The position numbers were made by a program, and so were the translations under genes. From the NCBI RefSeq assembly GCF_900102545.1, contig NZ_FNBN01000006.1:1-64000 (forward strand): DNA of 64,000 bases. The letters run 5' to 3'. Positions 8,804 to 18,592 of this stretch are shown here, in pieces. This stretch comes from Chitinophaga filiformis (GTDB lineage Bacteria; Bacteroidota; Bacteroidia; Chitinophagales; Chitinophagaceae). A model generated the notes under the pieces. It had not been told where the DNA came from. It ran no database searches and was given only the letters and a program-made list of their open reading frames with translations. Position 1 is the first letter of the stretch. Each line of letters begins with the position of its first letter.

Positions 8804-11800
8804 TTACAGGCTCACATTCAATCCGAAAGTATAGGTACGCAGGGCAGGATAATCTACTGCCAGGTTAGTAGCCGGATCTTTGTAAGGCTGATGGTTAATA
8901 ATAGACCAGAGGTTGGTACCGGTCACAAATACCCTTAACTCAGGCACTCTCCAGCGGGCAGATAGCTCCTGCGGAATACCGTAAGACAACATCATGTTAT
9001 TCACACGCATAGTGGTAGCGTTGCGCACCCAGAAGTCAGATACTTCTTTGATCAGCGGTGAATTGATCAACGGGTATTTCGCATTTGGATTTTCCGGCGA
9101 CCAGGAATCTTTCCAGATAGCGAGGGCACGCAGGTTCTCCGTAGCCGGCGTTCTGGCTGACTTATCGTAAGCCAGAGAGCCACCTACCTGCAGACCGATG
9201 TTCACACTGAACTTAAGCGTCTTCCAGGAAGCGCCCAGGTTGAAGCCCACACCAAACAGGCTGCTACCTCTTGGTGCAATACGTGTTTTGTCGTTCTCAT
9301 CTATCCTGCCATCCTTGTTGACATCTTCGAAGTTCATATAACCAGGTATCAGCTTTTCACCGTCAATAGTCCAGTTAGGATTCTTCGCCAGGAAAGCATC
9401 TACTTCCGCCTGTGTGCGCATGATACCGGTCGACTTGTATCCTTCCAGACCATTGTCTGTTCTGCGGCCTATCGGATTTCTCCAGGCAGTATCGCCGGCG
9501 CCATAATATTTGCGTATCACTTTGTTATCACTGATACCGAAGTTGATGGAGACATTATATTTGAAATCCTTGCCCGCATTACCATTATAGTTCAACATCG
9601 CCTCTATACCATATGATTTCAGACGACCATAGTTCTGATCGGAGATTCCTCCACCGAAACTGGTAGGCACCGTACTGGTAGGCTGTTGCAGCATGTCGTA
9701 GTTGTAACGGTGATACAGGTCGATCGCAAAATCAAAACGGCGACCGAAAAAGCTACCATCAAATCCCAGGTTCTTATACAATGCTTTTTCCCAGGTAATA
9801 GAGGAGTTGGGGATGTTGTTATTGTTTAAACCACTGGTCATAGTATTGCCAAACAGCATACCGGTGGTCTGGGTATAACGTTCCTTGTATTGATAATTCT
9901 GTACAGCGTCATTACCGGTAAGACCTACCTGGAAGCGGATCTTCAGATCATTGATAAACTTCACATTATCGATAAAGAATTTCTCCTGTGATATTTTCCA
10001 ACCTACTGCCACAGAAGGGAAGTAACCCCAGCGGGAATTCTTGGGGAAGTTCTGTGAAGCATCTGCACGAAATGTAGCTTCCAGGAGGTACCTGTCCATA
10101 AAGCCATAGTTCAGGCGGCTGATATAACTCATTCTGCCGGTTTCACCGGAAGAACCGGAGTTGTCATAAAAGTTCTTATCCATGCTGAAAGCGAACAACT
10201 CATCGATGCCGGGTATCACCACCTGTTCACGACGGGTATCAAACGCATCTGTGAATGATTCTCCCTGTTCTGCTACCAGTATTACGTTGATATCGTGCTT
10301 ACCGAAGGTCCGCGCATAGTTGATGGCTTCATTCAACTGGTAGTTGTTGGAACCACCGTAAGATTCGGTCATCAGGTTACCATTCTTGATCAGCGTAGTT
10401 GGATTAGTGGATGTAAGCTGATTGGTAAAAATGACGTTTTGCGTGCCCTGGTGCGTACCTTCTCTTACAAAGTTGTACAGGGAGTATGGCAGGTAAAATT
10501 CTTTGCCAAAAGTATTCCGCGCATTACGGGCATATTGTACACGGAAGGAGAGTCCTTCGATGGCTGGCAGTTTATAATCCAGGCTGGCGTTGATCGTCTG
10601 TCCCTGTGAGCGGGTGCGACTGTAGCTACCTGTTCTTACCAGCTCTCCGGGATGCCATCCAGGTGTGGAAGAGTAAACTGGTCTGCCGTCAATATACATC
10701 GGCACCCATCCTGGTGTCAGTAAGAGCGCACTCACCGTACCATTCATCTGGTCAGCCTGTTCGGTCAGTCCGGATTGTACGGTTTTAGGCGTGGGCCTGT
10801 TTATCTTAGAGTTGTCTGTCGCAAAGGAGATACTGGCCGTCAGGTTGTCGATGATCTTCGCATTCACGCCCATACGCAAACCGTATTTAGTGATATTCAG
10901 ATCACCTACGTTGCCATCTTCTGAATAGTAGTTAGCGCCGGCAAAGAAAGTCACACGCTCACTACCGCCACTCACGTTCAGTGTATGACGACTGAGGTGT
11001 GAACTTTTCCAGACATTATCTATCCAGTTATTGTTATGTGTTTTCAGATAGGCCAGTTCATCAGCAGTATAGTACCTGGCGGGGTTTGCGTCGCCCAGCG
11101 CCGTATACTTATTATTTAACTGCACTGCATGATCGTAGGAAGACAGCATTTCAGGGATGTAGGTCGCCGAAGAAATACCGTGCGATCCTGCATAACTGAT
11201 ACGGGGCTTGCCCGGACGGCCCATTTTGGTTTTTATCAACACAACACCGTTAGCACCTCTTGCACCATAAATAGAAGCCGCGGCATCTTTCAGGAAGGTG
11301 ATACTCTCAATCTGGGTAGCATCCAGGTTATCAAAATCCTGTTTAGTCATCTGGAATCCATCTATAACATACAGCGGATCGGTAGAAGAACCGGTAGCTG
11401 CCCAGGTCACAGGATTACGGATGGTGAGGGATGTGCTGGATCCCGGACGGCCGGAGGACTGAGACACTGATACACCCGGTACTTTGTTCTGCAGGGCAGT
11501 AGCCAGATTGGCAACAGGCAGATCCTCGATATCAGCAGCATTGACTGCTGCCACGGCGCCCAGTACGTTAGCCCGTTTCTGACCACCATAACCGATGATC
11601 ACCGTCTCGTTCAGGGCCTTTACGTCCCTGTTCAGGAATACATCGATACTTTGTTGTCTGTTCACAGGAATCTCCTGTGTCACATATCCAATCAGGGATA
11701 CAACAATAGTGGAATTCTCATGTACTTTCAGGGTATACGAACCGTCGGGCAAAGTAGTGGTGCCTTTGTTGCCCACTTTTACACGTACGGTAACACCGGG

Positions 11801-11980
11801 TAGGCCGGTACCTTCTTCTGTCCCTAATACTTTCCCCTTCAGGATAATTTCTTTTGCCTGTGCAACGGTGGCAGGAGTCGCATTAGATTTGTTAACAGCG
11901 AGCTGCTGCGCGACAGCCGTCATTTGAAACAATAATGCACCAGGCAATAACAGTTTTCTGTGGAATAAAAAATTTTTCAT
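8804..11980 (-). CDS. SusC/RagA TonB-dependent outer-membrane transporter (pectin locus)
   Basis: TonB-dependent oligosaccharide importer of 1058 residues. A signal peptide (about 1-25) precedes a carboxypeptidase-regulatory-like domain (47-117), then a TonB-box-like ETVIIGYG, the plug domain (about 135-250) with the SusC signature DPLYVIDG and SITFLKDAAAS, and a 22-strand-type beta-barrel to the C-terminus. First gene of the five-gene pectin locus. No N-terminal STN domain is present, so it is not an anti-sigma-coupled transducer. No regulator gene (HTCS, ECF sigma or AraC) lies beside it. The upstream 564 bp gap should hold the promoter, but I see no perfect -7/-33 pair there. Confidence 0.95.
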   Translation of the reverse strand: MKNFLFHRKLLLPGALLFQMTAVAQQLAVNKSNATPATVAQAKEIILKGKVLGTEEGTGLPGVTVRVKVGNKGTTTLPDGSYTLKVHENSTIVVSLIGYVTQEIPVNRQQSIDVFLNRDVKALNETVIIGYGGQKRANVLGAVAAVNAADIEDLPVANLATALQNKVPGVSVSQSSGRPGSSTSLTIRNPVTWAATGSSTDPLYVIDGFQMTKQDFDNLDATQIESITFLKDAAASIYGARGANGVVLIKTKMGRPGKPRISYAGSHGISSATYIPEMLSSYDHAVQLNNKYTALGDANPARYYTADELAYLKTHNNNWIDNVWKSSHLSRHTLNVSGGSERVTFFAGANYYSEDGNVGDLNITKYGLRMGVNAKIIDNLTASISFATDNSKINRPTPKTVQSGLTEQADQMNGTVSALLLTPGWVPMYIDGRPVYSSTPGWHPGELVRTGSYSRTRSQGQTINASLDYKLPAIEGLSFRVQYARNARNTFGKEFYLPYSLYNFVREGTHQGTQNVIFTNQLTSTNPTTLIKNGNLMTESYGGSNNYQLNEAINYARTFGKHDINVILVAEQGESFTDAFDTRREQVVIPGIDELFAFSMDKNFYDNSGSSGETGRMSYISRLNYGFMDRYLLEATFRADASQNFPKNSRWGYFPSVAVGWKISQEKFFIDNVKFINDLKIRFQVGLTGNDAVQNYQYKERYTQTTGMLFGNTMTSGLNNNNIPNSSITWEKALYKNLGFDGSFFGRRFDFAIDLYHRYNYDMLQQPTSTVPTSFGGGISDQNYGRLKSYGIEAMLNYNGNAGKDFKYNVSINFGISDNKVIRKYYGAGDTAWRNPIGRRTDNGLEGYKSTGIMRTQAEVDAFLAKNPNWTIDGEKLIPGYMNFEDVNKDGRIDENDKTRIAPRGSSLFGVGFNLGASWKTLKFSVNIGLQVGGSLAYDKSARTPATENLRALAIWKDSWSPENPNAKYPLINSPLIKEVSDFWVRNATTMRVNNMMLSYGIPQELSARWRVPELRVFVTGTNLWSIINHQPYKDPATNLAVDYPALRTYTFGLNVSL

Positions 11981-12544
11981 CAGCTGGTTTTTTTGCTGAA
12001 TACAGCATGCTGAAAACGCGGTGGTAACCGAATGCTGCTTTTAATAGTGGAATTCTTTAAAAAATAGGCGTCCTTAATTCAGAAACGGCATCTAAAATAA
12101 ACGCTGGCAAAAAAATTTCTGAGCAATCAGATGGTGGAATACATACTTTCTCATACCAAAGGAATTTTAAACTTTCTTCATATCTTTCTACGAAGCATCG
12201 TGACAATGTTTGCATGCCAAAACCCGAGCTACAGCCCCCTTTTCACAACCATGGAATCTTATTTGCTATTTGTCAACAGTGTCTGTGTGACACTAATTTT
12301 TGACAAGCTACAGAATTATTTAATTCTCGTTCTTTTTATTTACGCAATCGTTGCCGGAAATTATTTAGGTTTAAAATAATACATGATAAGGCGCATTCCC
12401 GATTGAAAGATATAGTCTGAAACCGCCTGTAGAACAGGCGCATACAGGATTTACTTCCTCACCATAGATAATAGTACAGCACAAAAAATGCAGGGGAAAT
12501 TTTAAGAAGTGTTGAAACAATAGTGCTTTATGCACCAGATAAGG
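11981..12544. other. 564-bp gap upstream of the pectin operon
   Basis: This gap lies between two minus-strand genes and should carry the promoter of the SusC-led pectin operon. It is AT-rich. A perfect 7-bp hairpin, CGCCTGT-AGA-ACAGGCG, sits at 12424-12440 without a clear T-run, so it could be a weak terminator or a binding site. I did not find a complete TTTG-N19-TAnnTTTG promoter on the minus strand. A short plus-strand open frame (12131-12379) has no recognisable features and is not called. Confidence 0.5.
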
Positions 12545-14233
12545 TTAATGAACCACCATTACATTGGTATAAAAATTATAATTCTTTGACGTAATTCTCA
12601 TGATGTATGCTCCCGGCTCCAGTCCGCTCACATCCACTGTCAGCGTCTTATCATCCATTTGCAGGTCTTTTTCAAATACCAGCACGCCCATGAAACTTGT
12701 CATGGTCACTTTAGCTTTTTCATTCACAGTACCAGTGAAGTGAAGATGCATAATACCTGATGCAGGATTAGGATATACTTTCTCAAAATATCCTCCGAAG
12801 AGTGCTTCCACCTGTAGATCTTCTGCTGCCTGACTGGGATTGCCGGCTACATCATGGGCGGCATTGGCTGCCAGTTTCAGTGTGACCATACCATCGTACT
12901 GCGGAGTAACCAGAACGGTCATTACGTTGTTGCTAATACTGGTCAGATCAGAAATAGTAGCATTACTAACTGTCAGATAACCCGGGTCAAAATCAGCTAT
13001 CGCCTCGCTAAAACTGATGTAGACGAGAAATGCATGCCTGAGCGGTGAAATCTCGATTGTATTGAGGGTAACAGCCGGCGGTTTTCTGTCTATGACTACC
13101 TTGCTGTTGTCTGTTGTGGCAGTGATAGTGGCGCCCGCATTTCCATTCAGATCTTTAAAGTCAATGGAAAACGGAACCGTTCCGTCAGGATCGGCCGCCG
13201 TCACTGTGTACCGGCCTACATATTCTTTTGCACCTACCATGCTAACAGTGACAGGCTTTCCCAGTACCGTGATTTCAGGCACATAGATATCATCATCTAC
13301 TGTGAAATATACCGTGATGACATCGCCCGTAGTGGCATAAGCAGGATTCTGGTTGCCTGATAATATTGCCACGGACATAGCGCCGGGAATGGTAACATCT
13401 GTTACGATAGGAATAGCTGTACTCTGCGGACTTACATTCTTTGCATTATCAGTAGCGGTAGCCCTGATATTGTGCTTACCGTCGGCGAGCGAATTGGCTG
13501 TAAAAGCCGATGACCAGCTGCCTCCTGCATCAGTAGTGGCCGTGGTCAGTACATTGCCGTCTACATACACGGTGATCAACGTATTCGGTTCAGCTGTGCC
13601 GCTGATAAGCATATCAGTCGTATTGAAGATGGTGTTGCTGACAGGTATAGTGATGACAGGTGCAGGAGGCGCATTTCCGTCAATGACAATCGTACGCTGT
13701 CCGGCAATAGAGCCTACACTACCAGGCGCGGGCAAAACCAGTGAAGCAATAGAGCCACCACTACCACGAACAACAGCACCATTGAAGAGCAATGCATCTG
13801 TACCGGTGTAATCCAGGCTGGCAGTGGTATCTCCTGTATTTACAGTATAGGCAAAAGCGAGGGTATTAGAACTATCTCCGGAAATATATAAAGCGGTCCT
13901 GGTCACAGGATCTGTAGCCAGTGTCAGGGCTGGTGTTCCACCGCTTACCCTTATGACCTGATCGAAAGTAATATGGAAGATAATTGTGCTGCCAACGCCA
14001 TAAATACCATTTGCGGCGGTGGTAGAAATAGTGGCAACAATAGGTGTCGTATCCTTGTCACGGGTACCAGTCCCTCCACTGTTCCTGCTGCTCACCTGCA
14101 TGCCGGATGGCTGGAAACAAAGTTCACTGTCTGTAATACTGTTATTCTTTGCATGAATAAAAATAGAAGAGACCAGGCAATAAATAATGGTTAGAGCTAC
14201 CGAGGGAAGTAAGCTCCTAATTGGTATAGTCAT
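12545..14233 (-). CDS. Secreted T9SS protein with Ig-like repeats
   Basis: A 562-residue secreted protein. After a hydrophobic leader (about 8-28) come several bacterial Ig-like/cadherin-like beta domains: a VGSTIIFHITFDQ motif, a segment NTLITVYVDG...DAGGSW near 215-245 typical of Ig_3-type repeats, and SISFSEAIADF-like units. The C-terminal 80 residues (FEKVYPNPASG...LEPGAYIMRI) form a T9SS type A sorting domain, so the protein should cross the outer membrane and be released or anchored. No enzymatic domain is visible. A role in adhesion or structure is inferred. It stands alone between the pectin operon and GH20, with a hairpin terminator separating it from GH20 on the upstream side. Confidence 0.8.
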   Translation of the reverse strand: MTIPIRSLLPSVALTIIYCLVSSIFIHAKNNSITDSELCFQPSGMQVSSRNSGGTGTRDKDTTPIVATISTTAANGIYGVGSTIIFHITFDQVIRVSGGTPALTLATDPVTRTALYISGDSSNTLAFAYTVNTGDTTASLDYTGTDALLFNGAVVRGSGGSIASLVLPAPGSVGSIAGQRTIVIDGNAPPAPVITIPVSNTIFNTTDMLISGTAEPNTLITVYVDGNVLTTATTDAGGSWSSAFTANSLADGKHNIRATATDNAKNVSPQSTAIPIVTDVTIPGAMSVAILSGNQNPAYATTGDVITVYFTVDDDIYVPEITVLGKPVTVSMVGAKEYVGRYTVTAADPDGTVPFSIDFKDLNGNAGATITATTDNSKVVIDRKPPAVTLNTIEISPLRHAFLVYISFSEAIADFDPGYLTVSNATISDLTSISNNVMTVLVTPQYDGMVTLKLAANAAHDVAGNPSQAAEDLQVEALFGGYFEKVYPNPASGIMHLHFTGTVNEKAKVTMTSFMGVLVFEKDLQMDDKTLTVDVSGLEPGAYIMRITSKNYNFYTNVMVVH

Positions 14234-14319
14234 CAGGTTTTCCGGATAGTTAAATTTCTATTCAAAGTAAGGAATTGTTTTCTGAAAAAAGAATAAAAAT
14301 GTTATATATGTAATACAGT

Positions 14320-14352
14320 AAAGCGCCGTCTGATAACTCAGACGACGCTTTT
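14320..14352 (-). terminator. Hairpin terminator after GH20
   Basis: AAAGCG-CCGTCTGA, a TAAC loop, then TCAGACGA-CGCTTT form a long stem with one mismatch, 24 bp past the GH20 stop codon. It has A/T ends on both sides, so it could act in either direction, but only minus-strand genes flank it. Confidence 0.75.
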
Positions 14353-14376
14353 ACAAATTACCCGGCTGGGTATTAA

Positions 14377-16242
14377 TCAGTTATCTTTTAGTCGTTTTAA
14401 CAGGTCTTCTTTACTAACGGTAACCTGCTCTCCTGCGGGCTTTCCATTTCTATAAGTAATGACACTCAAATTTGTTGCGCCCTTTGGGAAAACCAGCGGC
14501 TGTCCGGTATAACGCGGGTACCAGTTATCAGGATCAGAATTATCAAATGTGTAATAGATATCCAGTCCTTTGATCTCGGTTGATAACTGTACTGACAATT
14601 CTCCGCCATTGCTTTGCTGCGGTTTTACAATAGCATTCCAGGCGCTGCGCGAATATTTGATATGAGCAGTATCCATACGCACGAATTCCATTTCCATCCT
14701 GTTAATGAAATCATCCCAGTTACGTTTTGATTTCGGGCTCCAGTACACTTCAGAGAGTGCCAGTGCCCTTGGCCAGGTCATGTATTGAATATGCCGGTAA
14801 TTTGATACGGATTCTGTCCACAGGTTTCCCTGTCCACCGAGAATGTATTGCTCTTCCACTCCTTCCGGCACCGGGTCGTAGTTGTACGAATCAGTCAGAC
14901 GGCACATGCCGTAGGTAGGTGGTTCTGCAGCAGGGTCACCCTGGTACAGGTCGAGATAACAAAAGGCCCAGGGACTCATCACCACATGATGGTTCTGCTT
15001 TGCTGCCTCAATACCACCTTTCATTCCTCTCCAGCTCATAACAGTTGCCTCTGGCGCTAATCCTCCTTCCAGGATCTCATCCCATCCTATCAGCTTTTTA
15101 CCTTTGCTTTTCAGTATCTTTTCCATGCGTTTCACAAAATAGCTCTGCAGCTCATCTACATTCTTCAGATGCTCTTCCGACATTCTTTTCTGGCACTTCG
15201 GACATTTATCCCAAAAGCCTTTATAGGCTTCATCACCGCCCACATGCACATAGTTGAAGGGGAATAAGGTTGCTATTTCAGTGAAGACCTTGTCCAGCAC
15301 CAGGTAAACAGAATCATTACCTATACATAATGCATTATCTTCTGCTTTGTAGAAATGACTACCCGGATTTACGCTATACTGCTGTTGGGTACAGGACAGG
15401 TTAGGATAAGAAGCGATCATAGCCAGGCTATGTGCAGGTACATCTATTTCTGGCAAGATGGTGATATAACGGGCCTGGGCATAGGCTATCACTTCCTTTA
15501 TATCTTCCTGGGTATAGAAACCACCGTCAGTAGCAGCTTCTCCCGGCTGGGGCACTTCAAAATTACCCCATCTGCCGGTACGTGGTACACGCCATGCGCC
15601 GGTCTTTGTAAGTTCCGGCAGGCTTTTGATCTCTATACGCCAGCCATTGTCATCGCTCAGGTGCCAGTGGAAGATATTGTACTTGTATTTGGCCATTTCA
15701 TCGATGTAGCGCTTTACCTCTTCCTTCGTATAGAAATGACGGCTTACGTCCAGCATCAGCCCTCTCCAGCCAAAACGGGGATAATCTGTAATAGTGGCAC
15801 AGGGAATCGTCCAGTTACGGACAAGCTGTTTACTGCTCTCAATATCCGGTGGCAGCAGTTGCAATAAGGTTTGCAGACCATAAAAAACACCCGCCGGGCT
15901 CCCTGCTGTGAGAGTCACCTCTTTAGGTGTAACGGCAAGGGTATACCCTTCCGCTTTTTCTCCCTGCTTCAGGACAACGTTGATAGCCTTGGCACCGGGC
16001 TGCCTGGTTTGTTTTAAACGGAATCCCGTGGCGGTATTTACGCGGTCAGAAAACCATTGCAGGGTGCCGGCCAGCTGTTTATCCGTTGACGTGGTAGTAA
16101 TGGCGACATTCTTGTCGACAATAAATTCACCCGGTTGCTCCTGTACGGACACCGGTTCTGGTATAACGTGAACCCTTTTCTGGGCAAAAGCCTGCAGGAA
16201 CAGGCAGCATAACGCTAAGCATAATAATGCGGGATACTTCAT
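14377..16242 (-). CDS. GH20 beta-N-acetylhexosaminidase
   Basis: Predicted periplasmic or surface enzyme removing terminal N-acetylglucosamine or N-acetylgalactosamine from chitin fragments or glycans by substrate-assisted catalysis. The signal peptide is residues 1-20. The GH20b beta domain spans about 22-150 and the catalytic barrel about 153-500, with HWHLSDDNGWR (192-202) and the catalytic Asp337-Glu338 pair in HVGGDEAYKG. The C-terminal part (about 540-610) is a chitobiase-like beta domain. Length (621) is usual. It is a single gene. An AraC regulator lies about 800 bp upstream on the same strand and may or may not control it. Confidence 0.95.
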   Translation of the reverse strand: MKYPALLCLALCCLFLQAFAQKRVHVIPEPVSVQEQPGEFIVDKNVAITTTSTDKQLAGTLQWFSDRVNTATGFRLKQTRQPGAKAINVVLKQGEKAEGYTLAVTPKEVTLTAGSPAGVFYGLQTLLQLLPPDIESSKQLVRNWTIPCATITDYPRFGWRGLMLDVSRHFYTKEEVKRYIDEMAKYKYNIFHWHLSDDNGWRIEIKSLPELTKTGAWRVPRTGRWGNFEVPQPGEAATDGGFYTQEDIKEVIAYAQARYITILPEIDVPAHSLAMIASYPNLSCTQQQYSVNPGSHFYKAEDNALCIGNDSVYLVLDKVFTEIATLFPFNYVHVGGDEAYKGFWDKCPKCQKRMSEEHLKNVDELQSYFVKRMEKILKSKGKKLIGWDEILEGGLAPEATVMSWRGMKGGIEAAKQNHHVVMSPWAFCYLDLYQGDPAAEPPTYGMCRLTDSYNYDPVPEGVEEQYILGGQGNLWTESVSNYRHIQYMTWPRALALSEVYWSPKSKRNWDDFINRMEMEFVRMDTAHIKYSRSAWNAIVKPQQSNGGELSVQLSTEIKGLDIYYTFDNSDPDNWYPRYTGQPLVFPKGATNLSVITYRNGKPAGEQVTVSKEDLLKRLKDN

Positions 16243-17034
16243 GGAGAGTTGATTTGTGGGCTATAAGATAACAAATACCGGGCATTTCCGGGTGCAGGTT
16301 GTGAGCAGTGGGAATAAAATACAAATTCCGGGAAAAAAGCCTGATGGCAATTCTCCCGGAACGATTAAAAATACAGTTGCTGACTCACGAGGTTAACGAG
16401 GGAACATTGAGCCAATATGTAACTGTATTGCGGTCGTACAGTCTGCCTTTCGGAGGGGCTATTCAATGGATGAAGAAAAGTGGCAGGCCGGCACTAACGC
16501 TTAAAAAATGTTTACGAACAAGCTTCACATTTTGATGGTTACCCATCGGATGACCATCTCCATGGGCTATAATGTAGTCAGTTTCAGAATGTCCCGCCTC
16601 GACAGGCAGAACGGCTAGATATCCTCAATATACCATTAAAAAGAGCTGTTCAGACCTTCTCTGTCAGCGGACTCCAAACCTTTGCACAAGCAAAGGAGTG
16701 GACATCCGACTGATTGATCTTCTGCAGGCATACTTACTCCGTAAGTAGTTGAGGAAAACAGCATCCCGGAAGAATGCCTGCCCGCATTATTATGAAAAGG
16801 CAAAATATGTTACGCTATGACAGTTTAAACAAGACCTGAAAATCATTTTACAAACAAGGCTCTTTTAGAGATTTTTCATAAGAAAACTTCTTTTGTGGTA
16901 TTAACAATTTTAAACGTAATGGCTTTTTATAGGGGATAATCTTACAATTCAAATATCGCTAGTCATACATAAAACGGATAGGACAAAGGCGGCAAATTAT
17001 CAGCAGTTTTTTATTTCTTTTATCCTATACACAG
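16243..17034. other. 792-bp gene-free stretch with possible gene debris
   Basis: No intact gene was found. On the plus strand, short open fragments follow one another in different frames (about 16341-16535, 16550-16618, 16618-16713), with peptide-like text such as LTHEVNEGTLSQYVTVLRSY and FSVSGLQTFAQAKEW. This looks like a decayed coding sequence, but I recognise no family. The promoter of GH20 must lie at the left end, where two CCGGG-containing near repeats occur (about 16278-16333). No perfect promoter was seen. Confidence 0.4.
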
Positions 17035-18039
17035 CTATATTGCTGCACTGTGATCACTTCTGTACCGTCCGGGAGTAACGCCCTCCGTCTGCTTAAACAC
17101 CCTGATAAAATAAGAGGGGTCAGAATATCCAACTTCCATAGCGATGTCTGTTATTGTATGCATGGTAGCCAGCAATAACTGTTTGGCTTTCTCCACCCGC
17201 TGCTGTAGTATGTATATCTTTACAGTGCTGCCCAGCTTCAACTTGAAAGCGTTTTCCAGTGCACGCTCTGTCAATCCCAGGGCATGCGCACGCTGTTCCA
17301 CGTTCACATGTTCTTCCGGGCATTTATCCACCCTTTCAATAAATTCGTCGATCTCTTTTTCATGCAGCAATATCAGCCTGCTATCCTGTAATGTAATGCG
17401 ATGCATACTATCCAGGTAAGCGATCACCACATCACTGATGCGGTTATTATAATACTGGGCGCGCGCCTGCCCTATCAGCGGACAATTCTTCATTTTCTCT
17501 ATTTCGCTGCGCATGGCGGCGCTCAGGCGGATGTAGGGCAGATGTGCTGACACGCCATTACCGGCCTTTACGGTTTGCAACATATCAGTTATCTGCGGAT
17601 AGGTGTCACTCAGTTCCTCCAGCATAGCTGCGGGCGTCTGGAAGTAAACGCTGCGATAGTGTTGTCCTGCTGTCAGACTAATGGTGTAAGTAATTCCTGG
17701 CGCCAGGTATTGCATACCTACTTTTCCGGGTTGTAATTGCATACGACTATCACCATACATAACATGTATACTGCCGGTCATCATTGTCTGCATGATAATG
17801 ACCGGCTTTGTGACTGAGAGTAGTAATTCCATGTCTGTTGCCGGTTCGGCATATAATTCACAATAAAAGCTATCTGCAACCTGCACCTTCTGTTTAAGCA
17901 AGGCCCCCCATTTACCGGATAAGAACAATGCTGCAGTATCTTCAATGGGCAATCTCATTTTGCGGTAACGAGCCGGTACGGCATGCGTTACCACCACGTC
18001 CTGCGCTAACTGGTCAGGCAACCGGAACTCAATTGGCAT
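17035..18039 (-). CDS. AraC-family transcriptional regulator
   Basis: A 334-residue DNA-binding regulator. The N-terminal 200 residues form a probable cupin-like sensing domain with no close match I can name. The C-terminal 98 residues (about 236-334) are the AraC/XylS double helix-turn-helix, with AHALGLTERALENAFK as the first recognition helix region and ITDIAMEVGYSDPSYFIRVFK as the second. It lies 40 bp after a small unknown gene on the same strand, suggesting a two-gene unit. Targets are unknown. GH20 is the nearest candidate downstream. Confidence 0.92.
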   Translation of the reverse strand: MPIEFRLPDQLAQDVVVTHAVPARYRKMRLPIEDTAALFLSGKWGALLKQKVQVADSFYCELYAEPATDMELLLSVTKPVIIMQTMMTGSIHVMYGDSRMQLQPGKVGMQYLAPGITYTISLTAGQHYRSVYFQTPAAMLEELSDTYPQITDMLQTVKAGNGVSAHLPYIRLSAAMRSEIEKMKNCPLIGQARAQYYNNRISDVVIAYLDSMHRITLQDSRLILLHEKEIDEFIERVDKCPEEHVNVEQRAHALGLTERALENAFKLKLGSTVKIYILQQRVEKAKQLLLATMHTITDIAMEVGYSDPSYFIRVFKQTEGVTPGRYRSDHSAAI

Positions 18040-18079
18040 ATTGGTAAGGTTTTTATGATAGAATAAATGGTATCTGTCG

Positions 18080-18592
18080 CTACTTCCGGGTTTCTGTATT
18101 CAACAGTCCCAGCGCGAAAAGAAATTTGTTTACGAACGAAAAAGTTTCGGCACTCTTCATACTTTCAGTATCATCCTGTTCAGCAGAAAAGGGGAATGCC
18201 AGTGACTGATAGGTACCTTTACTGACCAGCACCCGCAGGTCTTTTGATTGAAAGCCGCCTCCCAGGTAACAGTAATCATTCTCCCCTATATCAATTCCAA
18301 TGTCCTGATGCAGAAACATCATTTCATCATCATTCTGAATTGTGTAGATCAATAATTTGTTCAGACCGGGCACCAGGTCAAATCTCAACAGCAGGTTATC
18401 TTCTGTAGCGCTGATAACTGTATACCAGAAGCTTCTTTCAAAGAGCTGCATCTGTTGTATCAGCACATTGCACTGGGGTGCAGTATAAAATAACGGGGGT
18501 TTCTCCGAAGACAGATAATGCTCAAGTGCTGCAGGTACGTTTTCAGTTTGTTGAAATGTCAAAAGTGGATTAAAGTTAACGTCTAGTTTCAT
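18080..18592 (-). CDS. Uncharacterised protein paired with AraC regulator
   Basis: A soluble protein of 170 residues without signal peptide. I chose the internal Met (MKLDVNFNP) because the 16 residues upstream read as leader sequence; the open frame extends to 18640. The middle (LLRFDLVPGLNKLLIYTIQN, then DIGENDYCYLGGG) has the alternating pattern of a beta-rich cupin-like or ligand-binding fold. It resembles the N-terminal sensing region of the adjacent AraC protein only in general character. Gene order suggests it is co-transcribed with that regulator. I do not recognise the family. Confidence 0.6.
   Translation of the reverse strand: MKLDVNFNPLLTFQQTENVPAALEHYLSSEKPPLFYTAPQCNVLIQQMQLFERSFWYTVISATEDNLLLRFDLVPGLNKLLIYTIQNDDEMMFLHQDIGIDIGENDYCYLGGGFQSKDLRVLVSKGTYQSLAFPFSAEQDDTESMKSAETFSFVNKFLFALGLLNTETRK

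Noticed and set aside
12131..12379. 82-codon plus-strand open frame with hydrophobic text
   Set aside because: It is AT-rich upstream sequence of the pectin operon. The hydrophobicity follows from base composition and no partner gene is present.
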